Part shown: one piece after another, positions 35,607-46,439 of the stretch
Layout of the letters: each line of letters starts with the position of its first letter
How positions within the stretch are numbered: position 1 is the first letter of the stretch
Assembly: GCA_037576215.1 (NCBI GenBank)
Contig: JBANDB010000003.1
Location: 496,001-560,000, forward strand
Source of the DNA: Armillaria gallica
Taxonomy: Eukaryota > Basidiomycota > Agaricomycetes > Agaricales > Physalacriaceae
Length of the DNA: 64,000 nt
Direction of reading: 5' to 3'
Notes under the pieces: model-generated
What the model was told of the DNA's origin: nothing
Databases searched by the model: none
Seen by the model: only the letters and a program-made list of their open reading frames with translations
Program-made: the position numbers and the translations under genes

Positions 35607-36902
35607 GTCAGTTTCTTTGGTTGAATACAACAAAGGAGAGCGTACCTTCCATCCTCCAAAACTTAGAGATGTATGTCACGGTATGAGCGAAGGAAAGTCA
35701 TTTTTGCCCATGTCTCATGTGATCACAAACAGGGTCCGCGGAACATCGAGACCAGCGAAGATGTGAATACAACGACGAGGATGAGGACCAGCATTTCTAC
35801 TATTGGTAGTTGGAGGCTCTCATCTTTGCTACCTCGCTCGTGCCCGCCGCTTGTCAACAGTGGTAGCATTATTTCTGTAATGTGAGGTTGGATGTTGTCG
35901 AGCCGAATAAATATGCTGGACATCTCGAAAATGACATCTTGAGAGGCCATATCGGTCTTTGCAGTGCCTGGAGCGATATGGGAGCTTTCTGTGGAAAGGT
36001 GAAAAGATGTAGCGACGGGAAGACGTACGTGGGCAAAGATTCGTTCGTCCCCCAGGACATATGTCTTCCAGAATAAGATATTGGGTAGCTTGAGCGCATG
36101 GATGCTGCTACAAATTTCGAACAGTGTTGTTACCAGGCGCCTTCAAGGGTGAGAGGGGCAGATAAGGTTGCAGCAAAAACCAGTCCTTTGTCCATTGGTG
36201 GACACCTGCTGGCCGTGTCTCGTCTTTGCTTCCTCGCTTTCATCAGAGTCGTCGTCTTCGTTGTGTCTCCGTTTGGCAATATAAGGTACTGGGCAACGAA
36301 TCGTGGTCGTCGAGCAGCATATGTGTATCGTATTGCGCGCTATTCGAGCCAGGACCGCAACCAAGTTCCAGCTGGAAGGAATAGCCATGAGCATTCGGAT
36401 ACGTTAATACGACACCGTAGCGCACCTTCAAAGTTCTAATTTGTGTATCCTTCCCCAGCACCTATCGTTGCCGCCTCCCGTTATGGACACAGAAATACCG
36501 TATTAACGGCACAGAGAGACCCTCAGACTGTCGCGACTCGTTGCCGCTCTCCGTGTTGTGGTGAGCGTATTCCGATTTCTGGGCCTTCAAAGTCGAGGGC
36601 AGTGGTCGCCATGTGGGCTAGCGAGTCGTGGTGGTGACAGTGTAAGCCTCGCTTGAACGCGCTTAATTCCTTGACCCTAACCCTAGAATGGGCACATCAG
36701 CGGACGGACTTTCGGTCCGAGTCTGCCGACTCCTCCTTTCCTCGTACATCTACGACTCAATTCGTTCGCCTTCATGTCCAACCTTTCTGCGGTCGCGATA
36801 ACACTCCATCTTCTGCAGCTTGGCTTCCTTATCTCGAAACTCATATACACAGGCTGCCCGCTAACACCTCATAGATGATTATGCTACGCCGGCTACTGTA
36901 TC
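35607..36902. promoter_or_regulatory. Bidirectional spacer of module 3
   Basis: About 1.3 kb between the divergent F-box-like pseudogene and HNH pseudogene. It matches the inverted spacer 39555-40914. The telomere-like box (TTGACCCTAACCCTAG, 36671-36686) and the hairpin (GGACTTTCGGTCCGAGTC, 36706-36723) lie about 180-230 bp before the HNH start. Confidence 0.55.
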
Positions 36903-37765
36903 ATGGGTGCTGAGGGCGACCTGTCGTTCACCCCGGACTCCAGTAGTGCGGACGTCGGCTATGAAGAGCCTTTCCATTCTTGTGTCCTCTATTACCACGC
37001 CCACGGTCCGATCTTACCTATCGATCCCGACATCAAAAATGCTAGTAAACCCGACCATTCTGATGTAGATTCGTCTCCTTTCGGAATATCGATCATCGAG
37101 GGTGACAAATCTTGCGTCGCCACATGTATGAAGCGTTCCTCTTGCCGGCCCATTGGATTCCGCAAAGCCAAGGCAGTCAGGTATATCTCGAAAATGAACA
37201 CCCTTTCCCCGCGCTGATTCAGCTCTTAGTACATCAAAGCGGTCACAAAGGGGCGAGGCGGGGATGACATCGACGATATAGATGACCCACGAAACGGGCT
37301 ACACGTCGATCCGATGTTACATAGATCCCTTGGCCGAGATGCTGCCATTCTACAGGTATGGATTACTTGACATCACTATTGTCACCTGTGGCTCGCTGAA
37401 ACGAAGACTCCAAATTTTATCATGAAGACAACGGAGGAACGGCCCCAGACGACGCTTCGTGGACTTGCATGTTCTCGATGAACTTACCGCTGACGATCCA
37501 GAATACAATCTCATTCCAGCTGGTCAAGTCATCCGTGTACCTGGAGAGCGCAGCGCCTGGCCGCCACACTGTATCTTTGCTGCTGTCTATGCTTCGGCAC
37601 TGCTCACGTCATGGTCTGCACAGGATTTCTTGACGCAGGTGAGATCCCATTGGTCCAACTCGTTCTATCCAGAAGCGCAGCGGAGTCGCGATAAGGCGAA
37701 GCGCAAGCGAGGTCCAATCCTGATAACAGAGTCAGACAAACCGACGCATTTGGTGTTCTTTTGAT
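36903..37765 (+). pseudogene. HNH_2-type nuclease pseudogene, module 3
   Basis: Starts MGAEGDLSF and keeps most of exon 1. A 4-base deletion within the first HNH motif changes CRAAHWIP to CRPIGF and shifts the frame. Exon 2 is preserved (KGRGGDDIDDIDDPRNG, MLHRSLGRDAAIL). The last exon has a one-base frameshift at about 37464, then LTADDPEYNLIPAGQVIR and SALLTSWSAQDFLTQV, and is cut at 37765, where the tRNA-like repeat block begins. It preserves the MLHRSLG His that the intact copy lacks. Confidence 0.75.
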
Positions 37766-37769
37766 GTTG

Positions 37770-38990
37770 CTAGCCGAAGTGGGAGTTTGTGATGTTGCCA
37801 CTGAGAGGCTACGCGGTATTGGAGCTAAATGGAAGAGGTTGATTAACGTAAACAAAGTCGGTAGTCTGGTGATATGGTTAGAGCGTTGTGCTAATCATGC
37901 GAAGGTTTGGGTTCGATTCCTGACGAAGCCGTAACTGGTATTTATCAAATTGCTTTTTTGTTGTAGTTATACATGAGTACTACTAAGTAGTGAGCACTGA
38001 ACAATGAGCATTGCAGCGCTCAGCGCGCGCAATGTGACAAAATAAATTTCATTACTCTGACACAAATTCTTCTTGCCTTGAAGCGACATCAGCTGTAAAT
38101 ACCTACCTGGAATGATGTTCAGGCATTACGGCGACTCAAAAGCTCTCCACAAGGTGGTAGTTTTGCATATGAACAATCTCGCACGCAGCATGACGTTGAA
38201 GCGACGCACTCCGTGCTCATCAGACTTTCAGGTTTAAGCTTTGATTCTCAATCATGTCAGGTTGGCAGGCATCGAGCAAAAAGCCCTCAGCTAGGACTGG
38301 GTGAGTAAGTATCAATCCCTGCATAGCGCTTCTGAACACGGATGGACCTAATGGTAAGCGCTATTTGATTTGTACAAGAGTGGTCTAGCACCAAGCATGA
38401 TGAGCACGAGCATGCAAACACACGATTAAAGCGTGGGATCCGTGATAACAGATATTCCCTTTTTGTGCACTCGCTAGCTTTTCGTTCACTTACAGCTAGA
38501 CGGCTGAACGTGGAAAACCTAGGCTCGCTATCAGATCGCATAGATAGGCATGCATCACGCGCAAAGACCCTGTCTCAGGAATTACCTGGCCCCTTCTGTC
38601 CGAAAAGTTAGTCTTTCTTCAATTTTTTGGAATATCCAGAGCTATCGTAGGACCGGCATTAACTGCTTTTTTTAAAAAAACGATAGGACTTAGATGGATA
38701 GAAATTACCTATGAACACAAGGAATGCGACTATGCCTAATTACTTGCCACCGTGAAGGCAAGGACTTGTCTGACTCTGTTATCGGAATCGATCCTTGCTT
38801 TGCACTTCGCTAATGAGATCTCACCTGCGTCAAGAAATCCTGTGCAGACCGGGATGTGAGCAGCGCCGAAGCATAGACTGCAGCAAAGATACAGTGCGAT
38901 GGCCAGGTGTTGCGGTCCTCTGGTAGATGGATGCTGGAACGACATTGTGTTCTGGATCCTTAGCGGTAAGTTCATCGAAAACATGCAAGA
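37770..38990. repeat. Direct repeat, second copy (partner 33538-34990)
   Basis: Same order of blocks as the first copy, from TAGCCGAAGTGGGAGTTTGT onwards. Its right part runs into the minus-strand HNH remnant of module 4. Confidence 0.75.
37857..37932 (+). pseudogene. tRNA-Ile(AAU)-like sequence
   Basis: ATGGTTAGAGCGTTGTGCTAATCATGCGAAGG followed by TTTGGGTTCGATTCC corresponds closely to eukaryotic tRNA-Ile(AAU): D-arm GGTTAGAGCG, anticodon loop CTAATCA, B box GGTTCGATTCC. The acceptor stem pairs poorly and the T-stem has mismatches. It is therefore a pseudogene or the head of a SINE rather than a functional tRNA. Confidence 0.5.
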
Positions 38991-39554
38991 TCCACCGAGC
39001 GTCGTCTGGAGCCATTCGCGGAATCGCGTCCGTTGTTTTTATGATAGTTCGATGTCTGCGTTTCGGTGAGCCACAGATGGCAATAGTGATGACAAGTATT
39101 CCATACCCGAAGGACGGCAGCATCTCGGCCAGGGAATCTATGCAACATCGGATTGACGAATAGCCCGTTTCGTGGGTCATCTATATCGTCGATGATGTCA
39201 CCATCACGTTCCTTTGTAAAGGCTTCGATATACTATGAGAGCAGCTTCGGCACAGGGATAGAGTATTCATTCACCGTGACTGCCTTGGCTTGGCGGAATC
39301 CAATGGGCAGCTCGGCAAGAGGAACGCTTCATATGTGTAGCGACGCAAGATCTGTCACCCTCGATGATCGATATTCCGAAAGGGGACGCATCTACATCAG
39401 AATGGTCGGGTTTACTAGCATTTTTGATGTCGGGATCGATAAGTAAGATCGGACCGTGGGCGTGGTAATAGAGGACACAAGAATGGAAAGGCTCTTCATA
39501 GTCGAAGTCCGCACTACTAGAATCCGGGGTAAACAACAAGTCGCCCCTCAGCAC
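38745..39554 (-). pseudogene. HNH_2-type nuclease pseudogene, module 4
   Basis: One extra G right after the start (GCTGAGGGGCGAC) shifts the frame of exon 1, which otherwise reads YEEPFHSCVLYYHAHGPI, SCVATHMKRSSCRAAHWIP. Exon 2 reads DIIDDIDDPRNGLFVNPM then LHRFPGRDAAVL. The last exon is shifted and truncated (LHVFDELTAKDPEHN). Confidence 0.75.
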
Positions 39555-41290
39555 CCATGATACAGTAGCCGGCGTAGCATAACGGTTGATAATCTATACG
39601 GCGTTAGCGGGCATCCTGTGGATAGGAATTCCGAGACAAGGAAGCCAAGCTGCAGAAGATGGAGTGTCATCGCGACCGCAGAAAGGTTGGACGTGAATGC
39701 GAACGAATTGAGTTGTCATGATGATGGGGGTACTATGAGAAAGGAGTCGGCAGACTCGGACCGGAAGTCCGTCCGCTTACATACCCTTAGGGTCAAGGAA
39801 ATTGAGCGCTGCGCTGCACCGAATTAGAGGCTTACACTGTCACCATCACGACTCGCTAGCCCACAAGGCGACCGCTGCCCTCGATACTTCAGGCCCAGAA
39901 AGCAGAATACGCTCACCACGACATGGAGGGCGATAACGAATCGCGACAGTCTGAGGGTCTCTCTGCGCCGCCAATACGGTATTTCTGTGCCCATAACGAG
40001 AGGCGGCAACGATAGGTGCTGGGAAGGATACACGAATCACAACTTTGAAGGTGCGCTACGGTGTCGTATTAGCGTATTCGAATGCCCATGGCTATTCCTT
40101 ACAGCTGAGAAGTCGGTCGTGGTCCTGGCTCGAATAGCGTGCAATACGATACACATATACTGCTCGACAACCGGGATTCGCTGCCAGTTCCTTATATTGC
40201 CAAACGGGACACGACCAAGACCGTGACGGCGGTGAAGGCGAGGCAGCACAAACGAGACACGGCCAGCAAGTGCCCACCAACGGACAAAGGACTGGCTTTT
40301 GCTGCAACCTTATTTACCCCTTCCACGTTCCACCCTTGAAGACGCCTGGTAACAACGCTGTTCGAAATTTGTAGCAGCATCTATGCGCTCAAGCTACCCA
40401 ATATCTTATTCTGGAAGAAGTAATTCTTGGGGGACGGATTTTTGTCCAAGTACGTCTTCGCGCGATATTCATCGCTACATCGTTTCACCTTTCCACAGAA
40501 AGCTCTCGTATCGCTCCAGACACTGAAAAAACCGATATGGCCTCTCAAGCTGTCATTTTTGGGATGTCCAGCGTATTCATTCGGCTCGACAACATCCAAT
40601 CTCACGTCACAGAAATAATGCTACCACAGAGGACTTCTGTTGACAAGCGGCGGGCGCGAGCGAGGTAGCAAAGATCAGAGCCAGTCCAATTACCAACAGA
40701 AGAAATGCTCGTCCTCGTCCTCGTCCTCGTCCCTCGTCGTTGTACTCGCATCTTCGCTGGTCGCGATGTTCAGCGGACCCTATTTGTGATCACATGAGAC
40801 ATGGGGGAAAATGTCTCTCCTCTTCTTTCGCCGTGACGTCCATCTTCACATCCCGGAGGATTCAAGGTACGCTCTCCATTGTCGTACTCGAGCAGAGAAA
40901 CTGACGTTCGTTAGATGTTTTGCTTCACCAGGTTACCCCAAGAGCTCATCGACTCCATCCTCGATTTCTTAATCGACGACTCTCAATCCCTCAAGGCCTC
41001 CTCTCTTGTCTGTCGCTCCTTCCTCCGTCGAACTCGAGTTCACCTTTTCCGCCAATTACACTTCGATAACTTCCGGCACTTCCACAAGTTTCGCAACATG
41101 TGCCAGGCGTCTCCTCATATACCTCCCCGAGTCGAGACTTTGGCCCTTCACAGCGGCTGGGACGATAGAAAAATGCGAGGCACCAAGCACTTCGTTGCTG
41201 TGATGTCGCTGTTCTCCCAATTACGAGCAATAAAGTTCATCCACATCAATTGGTCATTGCTGCCTCAGGACGTACGGGCGGCCTTTTCTT
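38990..41290. repeat. Inverted repeat arm (partner 35095-37400)
   Basis: HNH (minus), spacer, F-box-like (plus) here mirror F-box-like (minus), spacer, HNH (plus) at 35095-37400. The two arms of about 2.3 kb form a large inverted repeat with about 1.6 kb between them. Divergence and indels are visible, so the arms are not freshly made. Confidence 0.7.
39555..40914. promoter_or_regulatory. Bidirectional spacer of module 4
   Basis: Shared promoter region between the HNH pseudogene (minus) and the intact F-box-like gene (plus). The hairpin CGGACCGGAAGTCCG (39757-39771) and box CCCTTAGGGTCAA (39784-39796) are the inverted counterparts of those at 36.67 kb. Confidence 0.5.
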
Positions 41291-42090
41291 CCCATGCCTT
41301 CCAGTGCATCAGTTTGCACTGTGTAACAGGCATCAACGCATCCGACTTGTTCTCCCTCGTTTCCGGGTCTCGTGCTAGCCTTCACACCTTCGAGATACAT
41401 CACACAGATGTCGCTGAAAGTCTCGAGCAAGGCGAGCAGTCTGCGCCACATGTAACGAATCTGACTGTCCACGACTCGGTTCTACCTGAACTCTTCTGGA
41501 ACGACATATCCTTCCTCTCACCAAGACATGTTCATACTCTCGATGTGCTACTGCACAATATGACTGATATACACCGCCTGCAAGACTTGCTCAGCGGAGG
41601 GCTCTGTCCTCTGCAACACCTTGTAGTCTCGCATATGCCGCGGAGCACCAATTGTACGTGTATTGGCCAAATGTTGTCTAATGCTGTAACTCATAACATG
41701 ATCTATGTAGTATTGAACCAGCTCGAGTCATTTGATTACCTCCAGCTCTCGGGTTTACGAACCGTCACCGTACATATGTGGGACTACCACTCTGACGTCG
41801 ATGGCGCCGTCGACCAACGCCTGCTCGAGTGGTGGATAGGTAACCTCAGGCAGTGCGACGAGATTGAGCGTATTACCTTTTGCATAACGCTTGGTGTCAA
41901 CACTGGTGATTACGCCATGTGGAACGGTTTAGACAGCCTTCTGTCTGAGCGTAGGTTCCCTGCTTTGACGGCGCTGGTCGTTGAGTTGAATGTGACATGG
42001 GCGACGACAGATGTTGCCTCAGTAAAGCAGGCCATCGAAAGCCAGTTTACTGACACTCGGGTTGATGTAATTTTGGGTCGAGAAGGTTAA
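40915..42090 (+). CDS. F-box-like protein, copy C
   Basis: Starts MFCFTRLPQELIDSILDF with a full F-box-like domain (SLVCRSFLRRTRVHLFRQL). Unspliced it reads as 391 residues. However, the segment 41654-41710 aligns with the intron of copy A and has the same GTACGT donor and GTAG acceptor. Splicing it (exons 40915-41653 and 41711-42090) gives 372 residues in the same frame, because the intron is exactly 57 nt without a stop. Both forms could be made. The C-terminal part (WDYHSDVDGAVDQRLLEWW, ERITFCITLGVNTGD, LLSERRFPALTALVVEL) matches copy A. It is followed 108 bp later by H1 copy C on the same strand. Confidence 0.85.
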   Translation: MFCFTRLPQELIDSILDFLIDDSQSLKASSLVCRSFLRRTRVHLFRQLHFDNFRHFHKFRNMCQASPHIPPRVETLALHSGWDDRKMRGTKHFVAVMSLFSQLRAIKFIHINWSLLPQDVRAAFSSHAFQCISLHCVTGINASDLFSLVSGSRASLHTFEIHHTDVAESLEQGEQSAPHVTNLTVHDSVLPELFWNDISFLSPRHVHTLDVLLHNMTDIHRLQDLLSGGLCPLQHLVVSHMPRSTNCTCIGQMLSNAVTHNMIYVVLNQLESFDYLQLSGLRTVTVHMWDYHSDVDGAVDQRLLEWWIGNLRQCDEIERITFCITLGVNTGDYAMWNGLDSLLSERRFPALTALVVELNVTWATTDVASVKQAIESQFTDTRVDVILGREG

Positions 42091-42127
42091 TCGAGCCACT
42101 GTTCAGTGTTTCTCCTTGTCTCAGTCG

Positions 42128-42133
42128 CACGTG
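42128..42133. promoter_or_regulatory. CACGTG box upstream of H1 copy C
   Basis: CACGTG 66 bp before the H1 start, between the F-box-like stop and H1. Confidence 0.4.
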
Positions 42134-42198
42134 TTGTATCCTCCTTTCCTGGAGCACCGACGACTAATAAAATTACCTTCCTTCCTCTCATTATCATC

Positions 42199-42980
42199 AT
42201 GATATACCGCGGGAGTTTGCAAGAATCTCCCTTAGACAATTCTGAGATATCGAAGCGGTTTCTTCCCAGAAATAAGAGCGCCGCAAGGGAACGTCTCAAG
42301 CACAAGATTAAGTACAGATTGGTGGGACTCGATTTCCCCCTATCCGAGCTCTCCACGGTATCCCTGGCGTATGTACGTTCTGCAACTGACAGGAACCCTC
42401 ATGCTGACGGATATCTGTTAGCCTCTATCCTCCTCATCAGCATCTCTCCACCAAGTACGTGCTGGGTCAGTACAAAGTGTCGACGTCGGACATCATCTTG
42501 CGAAGTCGTTTCATTTCTCCCTCGGCCCAACCTGTGTCTAATATTCAACTTCACGATTTCGTATTTTGCACCATATGTCCCGCTTATCAGTTCGAGAAAG
42601 ATGGGATATATAAGATCAGAGTATTCAAGCCTGAAGATTCCACCGCTCTGGTTCGCTACATGTACACTCGCGAGGTTGTACCTATCGTAGTCTCCCTTCT
42701 CGGGCTCGAGATGGGGCGGTTCATAGAAGAGGAGGAGGATTTGAAGCCCAACAGCGATCGCATCGTCTTTTTTCTGATGCAGACGAAGACGGAAAGGGAG
42801 TTGGATGAGGTGGGTGTGGGGATTATTGTGTTTTGCCGGGCTGTGGAAAGTCTGAAGATGCATGGGGACGATATTTGGGGTGCGATTAATCTGGCTTGGA
42901 GTTTGCTGCTTCGTGCGCATCCGGATGGAAGGTGTAGAAGAATGGAGGATTGGTTTAAACTATATTACAGACGTGAATAG
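42199..42980 (+). CDS. H1-family protein, copy C
   Basis: Exons 42199-42368 and 42422-42980 (53-nt intron, phase 2) encode 242 residues. Blocks in order: SPLDNSEISKRFLPR, LSELSTVSLA, LYPPHQHLSTKYVLGQYK, FKPEDSTALVRYMYTREV, GRFIEEEEDLKP, FFLMQTKTERELDEVGVG, DIWGAINLAWSLLLRAHP and RMEDWFKLYYRRE. The function is unknown. The most conserved parts between copies are the VRYxYTxEV and TExELDxVGVGII segments. Its position after the F-box-like gene on the same strand repeats that of copy A. Confidence 0.75.
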
Positions 42981-42983
42981 TAT

Positions 42984-44585
42984 ACCTGAATTTATATCAT
43001 CATCATTAGAGATGGCAGTGGCAAACCGCACAAATAATTGGTTAGGGGACCTATAAGCACTCTTTAATGAGCGACTCTCAGCCTGCATCTTGGCGCAAGA
43101 AATGGAATGGATTTTGCATGAGACTGATCTAAGTGTATCCGAGTTGTACACGCACCACACACCGCATCAAGGACCCTTGATTGGTTCCAGCTGAAATACG
43201 TCCGTATACTCGTGCGGGTATACCGACATCCAACGATCGGAAGTAACGCCTGGGCCATCGCTTGTCGTAGAGGGGGTGCCACGGCGCGAACCTGGACGAG
43301 TTTACTGGTATCCGTGTGGCGGAAGTGGTTGGCTTTTCGTCAGTCTTGTTTTTCAATACAGGGCACGTTTCGATGCTGTTGTTGTAGACGCAGACAGAGA
43401 ATGTAATTGGCATCAGAGTCCTCTCAAGTTAACTGAGGACTGAGGAGAAAACAGTTCTGACGAACTAGTGCTGAACATCGTGAAACCAATGAAAAAGGAC
43501 CTTTTTCCGTGTATAGATGTCGAAGTCCACTATTTCGAAGAAATGGAAAAGGGCTGCTCGGGCCCATGAAACCCACAACACAAAAGCATCAGGTAAGCGG
43601 CCTACTCAGGCTGGAGGTCCGAGTCTAAAGGTAAAGTGTATTGGGCTATCGATAGGCTAACCGCAAGGAAGCGATCGCAAGATCATGAAACCTTACGAAG
43701 CCCATGTATTTCACCTCTCGCCCAACATCCGACGTCTTCCAAATTGGTGTATACTATGGCTTCGGACACGCTGGAACAGAAAGCTGTTGGCGTGCCCATG
43801 TACGGATCTCAGAGCAGATGCGGGACAGATTTAGCGGGTACCATTACCCACGAAGAGAGGGGAACACGACATGGCGGTTCATTGGGTAAAGAGAAGGTAT
43901 TCTGGGAGGCCTTCATCCTCGGGGTCGTCGGTCTCTACATGCCAGGAAAGTCCGAATATATGAACTGGTAGGGCCTCGACTAGGGCGGCTCACGGGTTTG
44001 CAATAGTCTAAAAGCGGTATAGCTCGACGTCCAGTAGTACCGATTTGCTTGTGAGAATCTTGACCTTTGGGCGAAACAACGATGACGGGTAGCAAGTATA
44101 ACGGAGACGATAAGCAACAGGCTCTTGTACGCGGAGTATCCAACGTTCTGAACCAGTTAGACCGTGATGCCGTTTTATGCCTTCTACCCAAGCGCTTTGA
44201 CTGTGACTCCGCTGCATCGAAATCAATTGTCTCTTGTGATATTTGAGGCCTTACAGCTGCTGAAGGACTCAGATAAGTCTAGTATCATCAGTGTAGTGGG
44301 AGAGGTGACGTTACAGTGGGAAAATCAAACAGTACAGATCAACGTGTAGCGATTCTCCGGCTTGAACGGGATCTGAACGTAAACCAAACGCAGTGGGATA
44401 AGAAGATTCGTGTAGTTCCCGTTCAGCCCGTTCCCTTTCTGGGCCAGCGAGCGCGCAGGACAGAACTTCGGCAACGCTCCGATGCCCCCGAGTCTGAATG
44501 TCTTCTGCAAGGTCGTGCTTTCCGGAAAGTCCTATAAAGCTGTCAATATGAATCTATGAGAGGATAAGTCAGTCTTTGTTACACA
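42984..44585. other. Spacer with weak open frames
   Basis: A short basic reading frame MSKSTISKKWKRAARAHE starts at 43517 with a GTAAGC donor after it, and 43636-43971 and 43704-43889 are open, but I cannot join them convincingly. The last 200 bp (TATAAAG at 44534) resembles the promoter of the paralogue at 60.4 kb. Confidence 0.35.
44534..44540 (+). promoter_or_regulatory. TATA-like element of the RLPEG-family gene
   Basis: CCTATAAAG about 50 bp before the start at 44586. The paralogue has ATATAAAAC at the same distance (60380), within otherwise similar sequence. Confidence 0.45.
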
Positions 44586-45250
44586 ATGCCTCATTGGTCG
44601 CAGCACGCTGAGGTGTGTACACAGTGGTTGACCGCGGCGTTGTTGAAGCCTTTATTTTTTGGTTAGGATTCTTCTCGCCTTCCGGAGGGTTTTCGAAGGA
44701 TAGGGTACGATGCTGATACCATATGCTATACCTTCACGGACAAACATGGGAATTTATATCGGAGCGCGCCTGGCGAGGAGTCTGGTACGTTGACGCCGGT
44801 CGCTTTCTCTACGTCGACGGATACGCCCGAAGCCTTTTCAGGTTCGTCGTCTCCATCCTTTCTCTTCCATGTCGATAATTTTTGTACATCTCCATAGATG
44901 AAGAAAATCCGAAGGTCCAGGCTAGTGGGATGGCTCCGAAGTTGACGTTCAGCGACTTCCTGCCGCCGTCTGCTATGACATCCGCCTCATCGTCTTTGGA
45001 CCAGTATACGCCAGCGCCCCAACCTGGTGCGTATTTGACTGGCGCAGTGCGAACTGCACTTCCGATGATGCAGGGCGTCGTGCGGAGTGTCCGCCAATCC
45101 ATCACTTCCGCGTGTAGCAAAGGATCCGCAAGTCACGCATCTCCTCCTCTTTGTGAGGCTTGTGAGGCTGGCCAAAATTCGGCATCGAATATGGGCTGCC
45201 CAGTGCACGCTAGTGTTGACGAATCGAAGAGTTCTGAACCCAAGGCTTAG
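44586..45250 (+). CDS. Small protein with RLPEGFxRIGYDADT motif, copy 1
   Basis: Exons 44586-44612, 44667-44841 and 44898-45250 encode 184 residues. After a 9-codon first exon (MPHWSQHAE) comes DSSRLPEGFRRIGYDADT, YTFTDKHGNLYRSAPGEE and GTLTPV, a motif common in small basidiomycete proteins of unknown function. The second half is low in complexity (KLTFSDFLPPSAMTSASSS, VRSVRQSITSACSKGSASH). No signal peptide or membrane helix is seen. It is a close paralogue of the gene at 60435-61068, with identical intron positions. This copy has an extra Cys-rich insert near the C-terminus (PPLCEACEAGQNSASNMGC). Confidence 0.7.
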
Positions 45251-45399
45251 TGGCTTGTCGAGCAGTTCGCTTTACTATATATTGTTGGAAAGTAGTTTGG
45301 TGGTGACGCAGACATTAGGTAGATATGTGGCTCTGCCATTCTTACTTCAAAAGAATATGAGAGATCTTTTGCAGGGTTAGGACCTAACGGAACGCGTCG

Positions 45400-45990
45400 C
45401 CAAAATCGATGGTTGAATTTTCGATGCCGAGTTGGGTCGATAGGGAATATAAACCGTGAGCGTGGTAACAGAGGTCAGAGTAGCGGAAAGGTGCATCGTA
45501 GTCGAAGTCCACACTAGGAGGTCTCCCTCAGCACCCACTGTGAAGGTGTAGCTGCCACTGTAGCATAACCATCTAAGTAAAGGCTTTAGTGAGGACTCGG
45601 CCAGCCTGGCAATGGGAGTTTCGAGGCAAGGAAGTCAAGCTGTAGAAGCAAGAGTGTCGTCTCGATCATGGAATAGAGCAACATGAAGGAGGTATATGCC
45701 GAGGAGAGGAGGAGTCGGCATACTCGGACCGGAAGTCCGCCCGCTCACATACGCTTTCTAAGGTTAGGGTTAGAGAAGTTGACGCGCTGCACCGAATCCT
45801 AGGCTTACACTGTCACTATCACGACTCGCTAGCCCACACGATGGCCACTGCCCTTGATACTGAAGGCCCAGAACCCAGAACGCGCTCATCACGATACGTA
45901 GAGCGGTAGCGAGTCGCGACAGTCTCTCTGTGCCAGAATCCCGGTATTTCAGTGCCCATAATGGAGGGCGGCAACGATAGGTGCTAGCGA
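45400..45990 (-). pseudogene. HNH_2-type remnant and promoter, module 5
   Basis: The minus strand keeps GGTGCTGAGGGAGACCTC (the MGAEGD start) and a shifted piece of exon 1 (45535-45400), preceded by the conserved leader and the promoter signature: hairpin CGGACCGGAAGTCCG (45725-45739) and box GGTTAGGGTTAG (45762-45773). The nuclease core is absent. Confidence 0.6.
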
Positions 45991-46439
45991 AGGATACACG
46001 AAAGTCGTATCTCAGTCGGGCGCTGACATGGACAGACAGATAGGTTTCTGCTCAAGTACGTATTCCTCGCGATATTTATGGTTACAGCTTTTCATCACCT
46101 TTGCACAGAAAAATGTTCATCGTTGGTGTATTGTATATCATCTTCAATGCACCTACATAGCCTTCTCTGTGGCCAAGGGCTGGATACCAGGTCATCGTCG
46201 CCGGACGACAACGATAGGTCCCAGGGATTCCTTCACTAGTAGGAAGGTGCGCTACGATGTCGCGTCGGTACATCTCAAATACTCACCACTGTCCCTTACT
46301 AGTACAGCACTGGCTCAGTACCGTGCAAGATACGACAACTATGATCATTCATCGCTCCAGGGTACAAGCCGCGACGATGAATACCGGAATGACTTGCTTA
46401 CTCCATTGGCTACTCTCTCTCTGGAGATAGCCTCAACGA

